A stretch of 64,000 bases of DNA from Piscicola geometra (taxonomy: Eukaryota; Annelida; Clitellata; Hirudinida; Piscicolidae), in NCBI GenBank assembly GCA_943735955.1, contig OX030956.1:12789894-12853893 (forward strand), written 5' to 3'. This document shows positions 1-21,089 of the stretch, piece after piece (the first letter of the stretch is position 1; each line of letters starts with the position of its first letter). The notes beneath the pieces are model-generated. The model did no database searches and was not told the origin of the DNA. It worked only from the letters and a program-made list of their open reading frames with translations. The translations under genes were made by a program, and so were the position numbers.

Positions 1-1269
1 AATTCAATGTGTTTTGATGGAAAACAAGAAATTATTTTTTAATGTAAATTTGAAAAAACGATCTTTAATGCTGGCTAAGTTTTTTAAGGATATAAGATGT
101 ATGATATCAGAATTATATTTATACAAAGCTTTGGGGATTTTATATGTTCGTCATATTGTAGAAAGCATGCCGTTTTAAAATGGGACTACGCCACACCAAA
201 TTTATAATTCAATATTACTTTTTTTAAACCAGTGCGCAATAAAAACTTCTAAAACTGGAAGGAAAAATGTTTCGTCTGAACATTTGAACAATAAACTTAA
301 CTTAAGAATTATTTTTCTTGTTTTTAAAAATATTTCATTATAATTTTTTTTGTTTTTTTCCCTTTTTGTTTTACTGTTTATATTTCAATTGTATTAATTC
401 CAAAAATAATATTTTTTTTCATCAGAAATAATATATTATAACCATATTAAAAACCTCAAAATTAATTTTCTCATAAAGGTTCAAAAGGTTTGTTTGCTTC
501 CATACAAACAACGAGGTATAATGTCACGCTATTTATATAGCGTAGAGTTTCAGCTTGAAGCATCAAGATGCCACTTCAGCCCCTCGATCACAATGCGACA
601 CCCTGGTACCTCTCGAGTGGCCGCACCTAATTATGACACGAAGCTTTGGTAAGATCAATGTCGAGTTCTTTCGATATTTCTTTTGGTTTAAAATAATATT
701 TAAATATATTTTGGTTATTTATTATTAAAGTAGCTACTATCATTGATTAAATATTTGTAAAGATATTTAATTTGAAGGTTTTGATATTATTAATTCTGAT
801 ATAGAACATACATTTAGAAAAAATTCTCAACAAAAATAGATCTCTTGCTTATTTGAGAGACATGTGCAAATATTACAGCCCAGTTACAGCAACATTATGA
901 GATTAACTAGATGACTTTTTAAGCGATTGACTTTGAACTAATGAGCGCCATATAGGTTTACCAGCACGTGTGCCAGTGACTTTGTCTTTTGAATGCGCCT
1001 CACAGTGGCATATCTTTTTTGCATACGCCAGCTGTTTCCTTTGAAGGTGTAACGCCATTTGAGGTCATGCGAAACAATGGCGAATGAATAAAAAAGATGT
1101 CACTTTTGTCAGTTGAATTGGTCGTTGTTGGGTCGTGGTTTATTATTTTCAAATCAGCAGTGTCGATGGCTTTATTCTATATAAATAAATGTTTATATAA
1201 ATTAACTAAATTTTGCAAACAAACTTTCCATTCGACACACACATTACAGTTAAAACCCGCCAAAGATGG
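1..1269. other. Gene-less AT-rich stretch
   Basis: No open frame with recognisable protein similarity and no RNA gene is seen. A small perfect hairpin of about 18 bases with 7-bp arms lies near 527-544. The ORF near 1097 runs into the transposon end and has no family features, so it is not called. Confidence 0.6.
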
Positions 1270-1335
1270 GAACATACTAGAGGTCGGACCGGGTACCCGA
1301 TTCGACCGGGTACCCGCGGGTACCCGCGGGACTCC

Positions 1336-1500
1336 CGCGGGAACGGGAATGAAAATTAATTTCGGGACGGGAAAAGTCGGGAACCGGGAATAGGTTTTCG
1401 GGACGGGAACGGGAACGGGAATCGAAATTCAAATCGGGAACGGGAAAAGACGGGAACGGGAATCAACTTTTAATTCGGGAACGGGAAAAACGGGAATAAC
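1336..1500 (+). repeat. Left G-rich subterminal repeats of hAT element
   Basis: Repeated gggaacggg and gggacggg units lie just inside the left end, after a block of short palindromes of the form gggtaccc and cccgcggg (about 1290-1336). The segment near 1400-1422 has four GGG runs separated by 2-3 bases, which is a canonical G-quadruplex pattern on the + strand. Confidence 0.85.
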
Positions 1501-2139
1501 AGTTATTGGGTTTGGATTCTTTAACAATGTTTTTTCAGCAAACTTCTAAGTATGGAAATCTTTATTACATCGATACTCCTTACTTGAAATAAGTATTAAA
1601 TGCAATAGAAATGTATAACGAAGCCACCCTTGCCAATGTCAAAATCTCCAACACTACATTTGAAGTTGTTATGGTGAGTCCAAAGATTAGGGAGATCAGA
1701 AAAAATGGGTGATTATGAAAACTTTTCAGATGAAATCAAAAATGTCAGTTAAATTATTTTACTTTTATAAATTAATACTTTGAATTCGAATGATTAATTT
1801 CCAAATTATTGCTCAGTTGATCATTTCGACAAAAGAAAAGATGCCATTGATCTTATTCATATGACAGCATGTCTGTTGCATCCCCAGTATGAAAGAATAA
1901 TTGGAAAAAAGTTTGGGATAGAAAAAAAATGAGAACTAAGACTTTCATTAGAGAAAATTTAGTTCTATCTGTATAGCCAGACCAAGCTGCAGTGCCATTG
2001 AGAAAAAAATCAAATGATGGTTAAATTAGAATAAAATTATTATACTATCAAATTATACGAATGATTTTATATTTGCAGTTGTGGAGAATAAAAATGTTTT
2101 CAAAAAAATATTTCTAACAGTATTGAAGAATTTATAATA

Positions 2140-2451
2140 ATGAACGAAGAAAAAAATTCAGAAGAGGATGAATTGTACAAATATTCACAATTACGTCACA
2201 AAAAAATTGAAGATTATAAAGATGTTTTATTTTATTGGAGTAAAATGAGCAATTTTAAAATACTACAAAATGTAGCCAAAATTTTGTTTAGAATATCTGC
2301 AAGTTATATTCCCTGTGAACGGAATTTTTCAGTATGTGGTCGTTTAACTTCAGACCCAAAATCATCTCATTTGAAAGCTGAAACTCTTAACGGTTTAACC
2401 CGTGTGAAAAGCAATAAAGACTTGATTGAATTAGTCAAAAACAGTTACTAA
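2140..2451 (+). pseudogene. hAT transposase C-terminal dimerisation fragment
   Basis: This 103-residue open frame matches the C-terminal dimerisation region of hAT transposases. It shows DVLFYWSKM, then a hydrophobic stretch NVAKILFRI, then SASYIPCERNFSVCGRL in place of the usual SSASVERxFSxxG block. LNGLTRVKSN follows near the end. The N-terminal BED finger and catalytic RNase-H-like part are absent from any continuous frame within the element, so this is a remnant or the last exon of a decayed transposase. It sits centrally between the two G-rich terminal regions. It is unlikely to be active alone. Confidence 0.8.
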
Positions 2452-2617
2452 CTTCAATACTTTCATTTCAATAAATATTTGAAATTTAAATCGTGTTTTT
2501 TTAATTTTTTTAAAAGAAATGTTCTCTGACTTTCAAATAATAAATTTTAATAAATGTTAGAACTAGCAAGTTTGGGACCAGTGAAAACGATAGCGAAAAT
2601 CAATGAATAAATAAAAG

Positions 2618-2830
2618 TTTCGGGAACGGGTCGGAACCGGGAATCGAGTAGCGGGAACGGGACGGGACGGGAATCAAAATTCTGATGTCCCATCGGGAAC
2701 GGGACGGGACGGGAAAACAAATTTCGGGAACGGGACGGGACGGGAATGAAAATTTTGATGTCCCATCGGGAACGGGTCGGGACGGGAAAACAAATTTCGG
2801 GAACGGGACGGGACCGGGAATGAAAAGTCG
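2618..2830 (+). repeat. Right G-rich tandem repeat of hAT element, 73-bp period
   Basis: The unit is cgggaacgggacgggacggg followed alternately by an AT-rich spacer ending gatgtcccat and by aaaacaaattt, giving a 73-bp higher-order period repeated about 2.5 times. Each core carries four closely spaced GGG runs. The G-rich strand is + here and at the left end too, so these subterminal repeats are direct although the outer 12 bp are inverted. Confidence 0.88.
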
Positions 2831-2855
2831 TCCATGTCCGACCTCTAGAACATAC

Positions 2856-3446
2856 CCAACCATCTTATTCTCTCTAGACATTTAATTCATTAAACATCCA
2901 CTCACTTAAAAAATTACCCAGCTGGTCTAGTTGAAAATCTCTTATCAAATGCTGGTTGAATCAAACCCTTGAATCCAGGCCATAAAGTTTTTTTGTGCTT
3001 CAGTGCGGCGTCAACGCACGCTGAGATGCAGTCTTTTTGAGTATTTATATAACGTGTTTTTATGTTGCCTTCCCTGAAAGTGACTTTAACGCGGTTTGCT
3101 CGTCTTTTTTACGACTTCTAACTGCGCCCCGGTGAGCCTTTAATTGCCTCCAAAGTCACTCTCGCAACCAAAATCTTGCCATCACCTACGGAGTCATCGT
3201 CATCTGCACAACCGCCACCATCGTCATAATAATAAAAATAAGAATATTGAAAATAATGACGGGAATTATTATAGTGGCGTATAACCCGAACGTGTTCCAG
3301 GCCATTTAGGCGGCAAATTTTCCAATTCATGCTCAAAACTTATAGGCTATGAGTTACTAGAGCATCGGTTGCACTCGAACCTAAGTCTATTAGCTATCGG
3401 TCAAGTCCAGAGTCGTTACACACTCTGATACCCGTTCACCCGATCG
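2856..3446. other. Gene-less stretch
   Basis: Nothing recognisable. The short minus-strand frame at 3118-3336 has no family features. Confidence 0.5.
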
Positions 3447-3580
3447 GAATTATCATAATCATCACCATCGTCGTATTCGTCATCTTCATCATCATCATCA
3501 TAATCATCATCATCATCGTAGACGTCATCTTCATCATCATCATCATCATGGTCCTCATCATCATCATAATCATCGCCGTC
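3447..3580. repeat. Imperfect (ATC)n array
   Basis: Trinucleotide repeat ATC/CAT with interruptions. On the minus strand it reads as poly-Asp, an artefact of the repeat. Confidence 0.9.
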
Positions 3581-3812
3581 ATGACAGTCTGCTTGTAGAC
3601 AATAATGTCTTCTTCGTAATACACATGTGCACATTATGTGTGTTTGTATGCGTATGTTTATGTGTTTGTTTATGTGTATAGGCATATAATATTAAGTTTG
3701 AAATAATATTTAATCTTATTTTTATCATGTTTCTTTGTTTTTCTTTATTGTGTGCGTGCAAGTAGGTTTGCTTATGTGTCTTGTACTAGTGTGACAGTAG
3801 TAATGATTGCTT

Positions 3813-4300
3813 CGGATGCGCATGTGTGTTTGTATGTATTTGTGGATGTATGTTTTATTGTATTTGTAGATGTATGTGTGTCTGTATGTATTTGTGGATG
3901 TATGTTTTATTGTATTTATAGATGTATGTGTGTCTGTATGTATGTGTGTCTGTATGTATGTGTGTCTGTATGTATGTGTGTCTGTATGTATGTGTGTCTG
4001 TATGTATGTGTGTCTGTATGTATGTGTGTCTGTATGTATGTGTGTCTGTATGTATGTGTGTCTGTATGCATGTGTGTCTGTATGTATGTGTGTCTGTATG
4101 TATGTGTGTCTGTATGTACGTGTGTCTGTATGTATGTGTGTCTGTATGTATTTGTGGATGTATGTTTTATTGTATTTATAGATGTATGTGTGTCTGTATG
4201 TATGTGTGTCTGTATGTATGTGTGTCTGTATGTATGTGTGTCTGTATGTATTTGGGATGTATGTTTTATTGTATTTGTAGATGTATGTGTGAGTGTATGT
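3813..4300. repeat. TATG/TGTC minisatellite, 16-bp unit
   Basis: Tandem units of about 16 bases, tgtctgtatgtatgtg, interrupted three times by a longer segment containing ggatgtatgttttattgt. The repeat is open in several frames on both strands, which explains the false ORFs here. Confidence 0.9.
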
Positions 4301-4410
4301 TGGAATGTGTGATGTCGTATATGGAGAGGTTTGTGTGCATGTGGTTATTCTGACAGCTTGAGCGTTATTTCGGTAACTTATTTGCTCAGAACAACCCATG
4401 TGTATGTGAG

Positions 4411-5837
<1,427 letters not shown>

Positions 5838-6165
5838 ACTCACTCATCCACCCATTCATCCCCCCACTCATCCACCCAAACATCCACCTACACATTCACC
5901 CACACATCCACCCACACATCCACCCACACATCCGCCCACACATCCACCCACACATCTAGCTACACATCCACCCACATATCTAACCCCATTCCACCCACTC
6001 ATCCACCCACACATCTACCCACACATTAACCCACATATCCACCCATACATCCACCCACTCATCCACCCACACATCCACCCATACATCCACCCATAAATCC
6101 ACCCACACATCTAGTTGCAAATCCACCCAGATATCTAACCACCCACACATCCAACCACTCATGCA
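5838..6165. repeat. 12-bp minisatellite, catccacccaca type
   Basis: Tandem 12-bp units of the form catccaccca(c/t)a with frequent single-base variants. The minus-strand open frame across it (VWVDVWVD pattern) is a repeat artefact. Confidence 0.9.
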
Positions 6166-6248
6166 CACATCTAGATGACTGACCTGTACAAACAACCTCA
6201 AGTTGATTGTGTCTTGCAGTACTAATTATACTACGATGATGCTGTTGA

Positions 6249-6310
6249 TCATTATCATCATCATCATCATCATCATCATCATTATCATCTTCATCATCAA
6301 TATTATCATT
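6249..6310. repeat. (ATC)n microsatellite
   Basis: Run of atc triplets with a few att and ttc interruptions. Confidence 0.9.
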
Positions 6311-6489
6311 ATCACCTTCATCCTCAGTATCTATTCTTCAAAGGAATCTCAGTCAACGACGTCTCTCAGGGTCCTTTACTCCGCATCTCAACCGGAAAGC
6401 ATCCTTTACGAGAAACTGTGAAGGATGCTATTGTGGTGAAAGTAACAATATAAATAATAATAATAGTGATGGATAAATAAAAGAAAAAT

Positions 6490-6645
6490 AAATAAATACT
6501 ATACAGTAATTAATAAATACGATAATAATAATTAATAAATACTATACAGTAATTAATAAATACGATAATAATAATTAATAAATACGATAATACTAAAAAT
6601 TAATATATATGATAATAATAAAAATTAATAAATATGATAATAATG
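6490..6645. repeat. AT-rich tandem repeat
   Basis: Repeated attaataaatacgataataa units with an internal 40-bp period containing tactatacagt. The units degenerate toward the right. Confidence 0.8.
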
Positions 6646-9600
6646 AAACTAACCAAAGTAAGTCACAAAAACTATCAAATAGAGAAGGGATAACAACATG
6701 TTACAGATGAGGTCTTGTAGCGGATGTTTACGGCACAAATGACGTTACATTGCGTCTGCCACTGCTGCATCAGCATCAATTGGATTTTAATTGGACTCTT
6801 ACAATCATTATAACTATTAATAAGAATGACCGTAATGATAATATTAGTGTATTTTTCAAATTTTATTTTGAATAATTATTTTTATATTTGGAAAATTAAA
6901 ATTTAACATTTATTGAATATATTCAAGGCATTTTCTGTCACTCTCATTTTATTTGATTATTTATATATTCAGTGAAGGGTTTTATTTATATAATTACAAC
7001 TTTTATGAAAACTCGTATAAATACGAATAATTACTGAATGAAACTTGTTATACAAATATTTAAACAACATTTTTTCATTGATGAAGATATAATTCTGAAT
7101 AAGTTTAATTAGCAATCTTTAAATCCTTCCTGGGGCATATTTGTAGCATCTAATTGCTACAGAATTGTGATGCTTGCTTGACACTCGGCATCAGAGGCAC
7201 TCTTGCGTTATAATCTCCATACCTCTCCACCTTCTTCATCACGATCGTCATCATTGACGCATTCATCAACACCATCCCTATTTCCATTTCTTTTCCGTCA
7301 TCATATTCACTAAGAGAATTATCATCATCATAACTAATACCACTTCATCACCATCTTGATCTTTGAGCCTCTTGAAGACTTAATTGATGCAACGTTCCCA
7401 CAACTCCATGCCACTTCACCAGCTTAGAAAGACACATTTTTCTCTTCAATTACATTACAATTAATCTTTTAATTAGTAAATTAATATTATTTTTGAAAAT
7501 ATTCATAGTTATTAAAATATTAAATCTTGAAGTTGTGTCTAATGATTTTTAATTAATTACCAATTAATTAACAGAGTGAAGAATGAGATTAAATTTGATA
7601 GAATGATTTAGAAAATAAACCGATCGACTGTCGTTGGATGAAGACTTCATATTTATGAATGAAGAAAGCTTTGTTCGTAACTTACTCTTACTACTACCGC
7701 TTCTACTTCTTTTTTACTACAATTCCTTCTAGATTTTAATAAAATAGTGTTTCTACTAATGTTAATAATGGTCTTAGGAATAAAAACAATAAACTAAAGC
7801 TCTACTACTACTTCTAACCTCAGCGACTATCTTCATGATTTCTACTGATGTACCCATTATATTTTTGTGTTGTAAGGTGATATTGAACAGATTTGAAATT
7901 CATTCGTTAAAATTTTTTACCACTTCATCAAAGAAGAAATGCATGAATTGATCAATTCATCGACAATTCATTGACAAGTTTATCTCTTGCTGTTCAATGA
8001 ACAAACCAAAACTCTCTTTAAACTAACATCTCGACTACTAACTTGTCAATCATCCTCATTCAGCCAATCGAAATTTCTCATTTCAAATATATCCCTCCCG
8101 CTCACAACAGCTCCACCCACACGAGCTCTGAACGTTGGCACTATATTGTCTACCTCTCATCGTCATTATCATCGTAATCACCTCTTGCTCACTTGGTCCC
8201 AATTTTTGTAGGAACCATTTTCTATAGAGATATAATGATATATAGTGATATATATGTCTATTAGTTTGCAGTTCTATTCATAGGTAAACGTACATTTATA
8301 AGGTAATAAAGATTAATAAAGATATATGGGTGTATATATAAAAGACTATTTATTTATATATGATTTTGTGTTGATCGAACTATGGGACAGAGGTGTGGAA
8401 GTAGCTGAGGTGGCTTTAAAGTAGTTGAGCAGCACAAGAGGTCGACTGAGTGGTGGCGAAGTTTTGTTACTGTTGCGACGTGGCTTAGATAGTTTTGCGA
8501 GGTGTTCTGTTGCAAAGATATTTAGCTGTATAACACAAAAGTATTAGTTTGAAAAATTGTAAAAGCAAGTGAATTAAAAATTGTTTTTTCTTTTATAGTT
8601 TTGAGTTTTCGTTGAGAAAGACCAAACATTCTGGTATTAGTTTTTTGAAGTTGTTTCAGGGCTCAAGACATTGGTGAGTTCATTATTCTGTTTTTGAAAT
8701 AAATTTTTATAGTTATTTTATTATTATTAAATATTATATATAATTAATTATCTTTATATACATATTTTTATTTATTTACATTTTTTCCAAACATTAAATA
8801 CCATTAAAAAGCCACAATTGATCGCTTTTGTGACCTGCTTCTTCCATTGTTGCAAGGTGCCGTAAACTTGTTGGGCTTGATTTTCAATTTAGATTGCAGA
8901 TAAAATGATGAAAACTCCGTTTTTGACTATTGATACTGGGCCGATATAATAAGCAGTTGTTTCTCCAACTTGACAAAAAGATAAAAAAATGTTTTAAAAA
9001 ACAAGTTTAAATTTATCTTTTGAAAAATTGATGCTCAAAAAATAGGTCATATAGTATTTGTGTTTTACTTAACTGAGATTCACTGTTAAATTCGTTTTTT
9101 TCTATATTTTTTTCATTTTCTAGTCGTAGATTTAAAAAGATTTAATCATTTTATGAATTTAATATTTATGAATATCAATGAACTAAATTGCAGTCTTTAT
9201 ATTATAATATTTTTTATACTCATTTTTTGCTTTATGCTATTTATTGTTTTTATTTTCTTGCATTGAATTCTATCAAAGACTACAGAGAGCAGCTGATCCA
9301 TCTACCTGAGAAAATTGTATTACTGCAACATTAATTTGTGCGTTTGTCTGTATATTTTTGTGTGTTTTTGTATGTATGCGTGTGTGTGTTTTTGTGAGTT
9401 TTATGCACATGTGTCATCACGCTATGGATTGATAATAAGGTTAATGTGTTAAGGAAGATGGGGCAGTGTGTGACGGTGTGTGGCGTGTTACAATGATTGA
9501 TTAATGTCATATTAATAGTGCCTAAATTGATAAAGTAACTTCATAATTATTAAATAACCTTTCAAAAAAAATATTTGTTTATATCTTAAAACTATTTAGT

Positions 9601-12038
9601 AATAAAATATATTTGAAGGTAAATTTTATACATTTTCCTTTTCTTCTGTTTTCTTCCACGAGCTATCATTTTCACGTGCATGAATGCGTGGAGGTCTTCA
9701 TGCTGGCGCACCTGAGCGCCATTCCAACGTGCTTGATTGTGTCTTTGAGAAGTAGGCATGAAGTTTGTCGATGCAGTTTTTGTGTGCTGTTGTTGCTGTT
9801 GTTGTTGTTGCTGTTGTTGTTGTTGTTGTTGTTGCTGTTGCTGTTAGTGTAGCTGTTGCTTGTCTTGCTGTTGTTATAAGTTTTAAATGTTCTGTTTTGT
9901 TATATTATAATATTATTATATTGTATTTTTCAAATCTTCTGTTTTAGTATTAAAAAATATATTTTAATTACAACTGAAAGAAAGCTGTTGCACTTTCAAA
10001 TATATGGATTGCAGTTGTAGTATGAAAATGGAAATTTTTTTTACTAATTTAATTTAAGTAATCAAACCGTCGGAACAGTAGTAATGAAAGTATGGATAGT
10101 AGTAGTTACGATAATGATGATGATGATGATACTATGGGATTAATATCATCACACGCTCACATGAAGTAAGACACCATTCACCTGTATTGGACGTGTGAGT
10201 GAGTTTGAGTGTGTGAATGTGAGTGGAATTAAAAAATGTATTTTAGAAATTTTTTAAAAAAATCTAATGCAAAAAAAGTAATGTTACACAATTTTTATAA
10301 GATCTAATGCAACACAATTAATGGTACAAAAATGTTTTCAAAAATTTGCAAAATAAATTCTTTGCAATTTGAGAAAAATCAACTTCATGTTATCTCAAAA
10401 ATTAGCTGATAAGAACATCACAGGAGTGTTGAATAATATTGCAACTTTAAACCCTTCTTGGCTCACTTATTTTTGCTTATTAGAGAGGGCGTGCATGTTT
10501 TACAGTTGTGCAGTTATGTAAGGCATAGTGTTGATTTTAAATGATTGCGTAAGAAGCTTCTTGTTGAGTAGTTTGCTTGTTAAATAGTTTTTTGAAGTGA
10601 CAGATTATCTTGATTAGATGCATGTCTTATCAAATTATTCTCATGCATCAATTTCTCATTAATTAGTGTTTAATTCCCTTATCTATTTTCCTATCTCCCT
10701 TCCCCACCTACACATCCCCTCATTTCTTAAAATCTCAAACCACCGACAGACCAGCCAACCCACGGTGCAGGCATCTAAATGCATAAACACACTTGTAATT
10801 AGGGATGGCATGGAAGCAAACCATAACGTCCAAGTCGACATTATTACATGATCTAATTAAATAACGATGCAGTGTCAAGGCACCATGCAACAAAACATTA
10901 TTTAGGTCATCTAATTATTCAATATTTGTATATAAAAAGATATTTCGAATTTTTAATTTTTTTATTAATGAATTAAAACGAATGAATTATTAGTTATGTA
11001 AAAATATTTATAAACTTTTCGGTATTCATCAATTTTATTCAAGTTTATGGATTTTTTATCGTTTTGGACGAACATTTTCAACTTATTTTATCATAAAATT
11101 ATAACCAGTAATAAAAAATAATAATTATATAAAATATAATCCAGAAAAATATAATTACTTTTCTATTCTAGATATTATTCTAATTATTAGCACTTCATTT
11201 ATTCCTATTGCGATGCTGTCTCACATATTGGAGACAAAGTGCACAACAGCGGGTCACTGCTCCAAGCCATTTCGTGTACAATATCAAGTGCGTCGACAAC
11301 ACCAACAATCAAAAAATAAAATTATTAAAAGGAAAATGGGATTATAAAGAAGAAGAAAAAATTGTGCTTTTTTTGTGAAAATTGAAGTAGGTGTGACTGA
11401 AAGGGTATTACTGATAGATTTAGTTTATAAATCTTTAGATGGATTAATAATAATAAATTAATAAAATATTGCTTGTCAAATGTTTAGTGATAATAAAATT
11501 ATTTAGGAATGGAACAATGATGATGATGATGGTTTGCCCTAGTTTCAACAAACGACAACAATAACACGGGCCGATTCCAGTTATTGCTGCAATAATGGAC
11601 ACCCCTCCAAGAGCCTTAGTCTTTTCTTTTAGCCTATATTGATGCTTCAAAAGGAGAATTGTTTCATTAATTTGAACATTCATTAAAATATCTGATGAAT
11701 GTAATTCATTATGGGATTCGAAGCGAGATATTTAAAAAATATTTTTTCATTTTATTTTTTATTATACAAAAAACTGTTTTAAACAAATGAAACTGATCCT
11801 AAAAAACTTTTTTTGACATTTAGTCAGTGCTAGGTAAACCCCACTATATGTCTCTCAATGTATCTGATTATTTCACTTCTACCACACAATGTGATCCACA
11901 AACACACAAAGATAAACACTAGCCAACTGAGTACCTAGTACGTGATATGTTTGCTTGTCGGAAAAACAGCCATTCTATAAATAAATAAAAAAAATTAATG
12001 TATACAAAATTAATATAATAACTATACTTTTCTTATTC
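6646..12038. other. Long gene-less stretch with scattered simple repeats
   Basis: No coding region is supported. A (TTG/CTG)n run lies at about 9789-9846 and a short GAT run near 10110-10135. A GC-richer patch at about 8380-8680 ends with an acattg-gtgagtt junction at 8673/8674 that resembles a splice donor. It follows a tttcttttatag stretch resembling an acceptor, so a non-coding first exon of the bZIP gene is conceivable. I could not support it further. Confidence 0.45.
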
Positions 12039-18307
<6,269 letters not shown>

Positions 18308-18387
<80 letters not shown>

Positions 18388-18390
18388 GTT
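18308..18390. repeat. (TG)n microsatellite
   Basis: TG run with one tttg interruption. Confidence 0.95.
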
Positions 18391-18649
18391 TCGCACATAG
18401 GTACAGGGAGTTAAGAGATTATAAATGAATTGGGTTTTATTGGTGACCTTTTGACTGGTGCTCTCATTATCGAATAACTAATTGGATGCTAATAGGCGCT
18501 TAAGAGAGCCGTTGAGAAAAATCCATTAATTTCACTATTGACTTATTATCATCGTCATCATCATGATCGATTTTACAATCATCAGAACTAATATCATCAG
18601 AATATTCCCAGTCATCCATAAAAATTGTCCAATAAACTATTCAGACATT

Positions 18650-18795
18650 TTTATGTTTGTGTATGTGTGTCTGTTTGTGAGCCTGTTTGTGTGTGTTTGT
18701 GTATGAGTGTCTGTTTGTGAGCCTGTTTTTGTGTGTGTTTGTGTGTATGTGTCTGTTTGTGAGCCTGTTTGTGTGTGTGTTTGAGAGTGTATGGA
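18650..18795. repeat. Tandem repeat, gtctgtttgtgagcctgttt unit
   Basis: Three copies, about 50 bp apart, of a unit with core gtctgtttgtgagcctgttt followed by a variable TG-rich part. Confidence 0.85.
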
Positions 18796-18877
18796 ATAAT
18801 ATGACGATCTGAAAAGCAAATTTATTTCTATTTCAAGTTTCTCACTAAGCACCGATTACCACATATATAAACACACA

Positions 18878-19112
<235 letters not shown>

Positions 19113-19513
19113 ACATCTTCAAGAATTATCCATATATGTGTGTGTGTATGGATGGAAAGTGATGGGGAAGGGTTTGATAGAATATTGGTAACTAAAACGC
19201 TAGTGATGTTGATGACGAATAGAAAGTGGTTGTGCGATTAATAGAGGAATAAAAAAGGATTTATTAAATTTCTGTTTTTTTATCTTATGTTTTTCGTTAA
19301 AGTAAACAGATTTAATTGTTTTGAAAGAAGTTATGGATAATTCTTTATCAGTGTATCAATATATAGAACTACGCTATGTGCTATGTTATTACTGAGTCAA
19401 GTTAGACTGTCGATTTGATGACTTCTTTCGATTGAAGATTACTGAGTGTTTGAAATTTCAAATATTTTAAAATCTTATTGTTAATCACTGCGACAGTTCA
19501 AGAAGCAAGCAGC

Positions 19514-21029
19514 ATGATGGAGATGAGGGTGATGAGCGAAGAAAACGACGTTTTCCCGATCAACAATTACAAACTCGTCACAACAAAGAATAGCAATGCA
19601 AACAACAACAACAACAGCAACAAAGTAACTAACAATAAACTCACCACAAACGAAATTCCAGCATTGAAACACAACCACCATGACAACTTCTCGCACTCTT
19701 CTCCTCATCGAGAACGGGCGATCGACTGCCCGAAGAACTTCGTTGGAGTTAAGAAAGAACCACCGAGATATCCCAGACCCATCTCACTAGTACAAGCCAC
19801 CCCAACGCCATCTTCCCATCCTCCCACACCAACACCACCAATCCAGTCACCCACTCTTCTACCATCCACCCCTCAACGCCTCTCCCTCCTCTCCCCATCT
19901 ACTCACAAAGCATCTGCACAACCACAACCCCCACCATCAGCAGTGATTGAGCCCCCCACCCAAACATGTACCCATTTAAACACTGATGATACTGTTGTAG
20001 TTCTTTCGGAAAATCAAAAAAATAATGAGGTTGAAGGAAAAGAGAAGGATGATGGTGATGATGGTGATGTTAGAAGGTAGGTCGTTCATGAAAAGTTTCA
20101 TTTTTGGTATAAATAATATTATTGTATACTTTTCATTTTTCAGTAAAACTAAGTAAAAATCGAAAAACAAAAAAACCTCACTCTAAAAAAAATAAGTTTT
20201 ATTTTAAAAATGATTTTTATGTATATTAAAAATAATATTATAGTTACAAATTTTAATATTTATATTACATTATTATTTTTTTTTTTAAGCCAAACGAAAC
20301 AGCAAGCAAGGGTTCACAAATACCGAGAAGACTTACAGGTGGCGATAAAACAAATTACAAAATAAAATGGAAAAAAGTAAAATGATGAATAACGGAAAAA
20401 GAAATAATAAAAGTATATAAATACGTAAATTAATATAAATTAAATGCCGTAAATATATAAATACGTAAATAAATTTAATTTAAATGCCGTAAACATATAA
20501 ATAGGTAAATAAATTTAGTTTAAATGCCTTAATGTGAAGTTTTTTTAATAATTCCGCATATTTCTCCCTTCAAGGCACGGAAACAGCGGGAAGAGAAAGA
20601 GAGGAGGGAGGGAGAGGTGTTGAGGGGGTCGTTGAGGGACTCTAAAAAGCTGCTGATGCTGCAAGGAGTGTGGAAAAATAAGTGAGTGGTGCTTGCTGTT
20701 GCCTTGGTGGGATGCTTGTATACAATTGGCGGTGGTTGTGAGGTTGTAAGGGGGATGGTGATGGTGTTCCTAATGTTTTGAGTTTTATGGGGTAAGAAAT
20801 ATTTACAATTAATAAAAGTTGTTCTATAAAAAATAAATAAATTTATAATTAAAAGACAATAATGAAACGAAAATTGATTAAAAAAAATTAAAACATATGA
20901 ACTTATGGAATATTAAATATAAGTTTAATATAACGTTGAAAATAAAATAAATTGAAAATATACGGTTGGGAAATAATATGTTGATGTTGATATAATCATA
21001 ATCATCAAAATCACCATAATCATCACCAC

Positions 21030-21089
<60 letters not shown>

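Larger units (their letters stand above)
1278..2847 (+). mobile_element. hAT-type DNA transposon, short and degenerate
   Basis: The left end begins tagaggtcggac (1278-1289) and the right end is its exact reverse complement gtccgacctcta (2836-2847). The 8 bases outside each end are identical, gaacatac at 1270-1277 and 2848-2855. An 8-bp target site duplication with short inverted ends is diagnostic of the hAT superfamily. The interior keeps pieces of a transposase, the clearest at 2140-2451. A second fragment near 1831-1932 has a LLHPQYERI stretch typical of the region before hAT dimerisation domains. The intact duplication suggests a fairly recent insertion, yet no full-length transposase is present, so movement would need a transposase in trans. 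Confidence 0.9.

Noticed and set aside
1097..1393. 98-residue frame at the left of the hAT element
   Set aside because: It crosses from flanking DNA into the transposon end and shows no domain.
2600..2881. Minus-strand frame with PVPSRSR repeats
   Set aside because: It is the translated G-rich tandem repeat of the hAT element.
5838..6165. Regular direct repeats resembling a CRISPR array
   Set aside because: Units are contiguous 12-mers without unique spacers in an animal genome.
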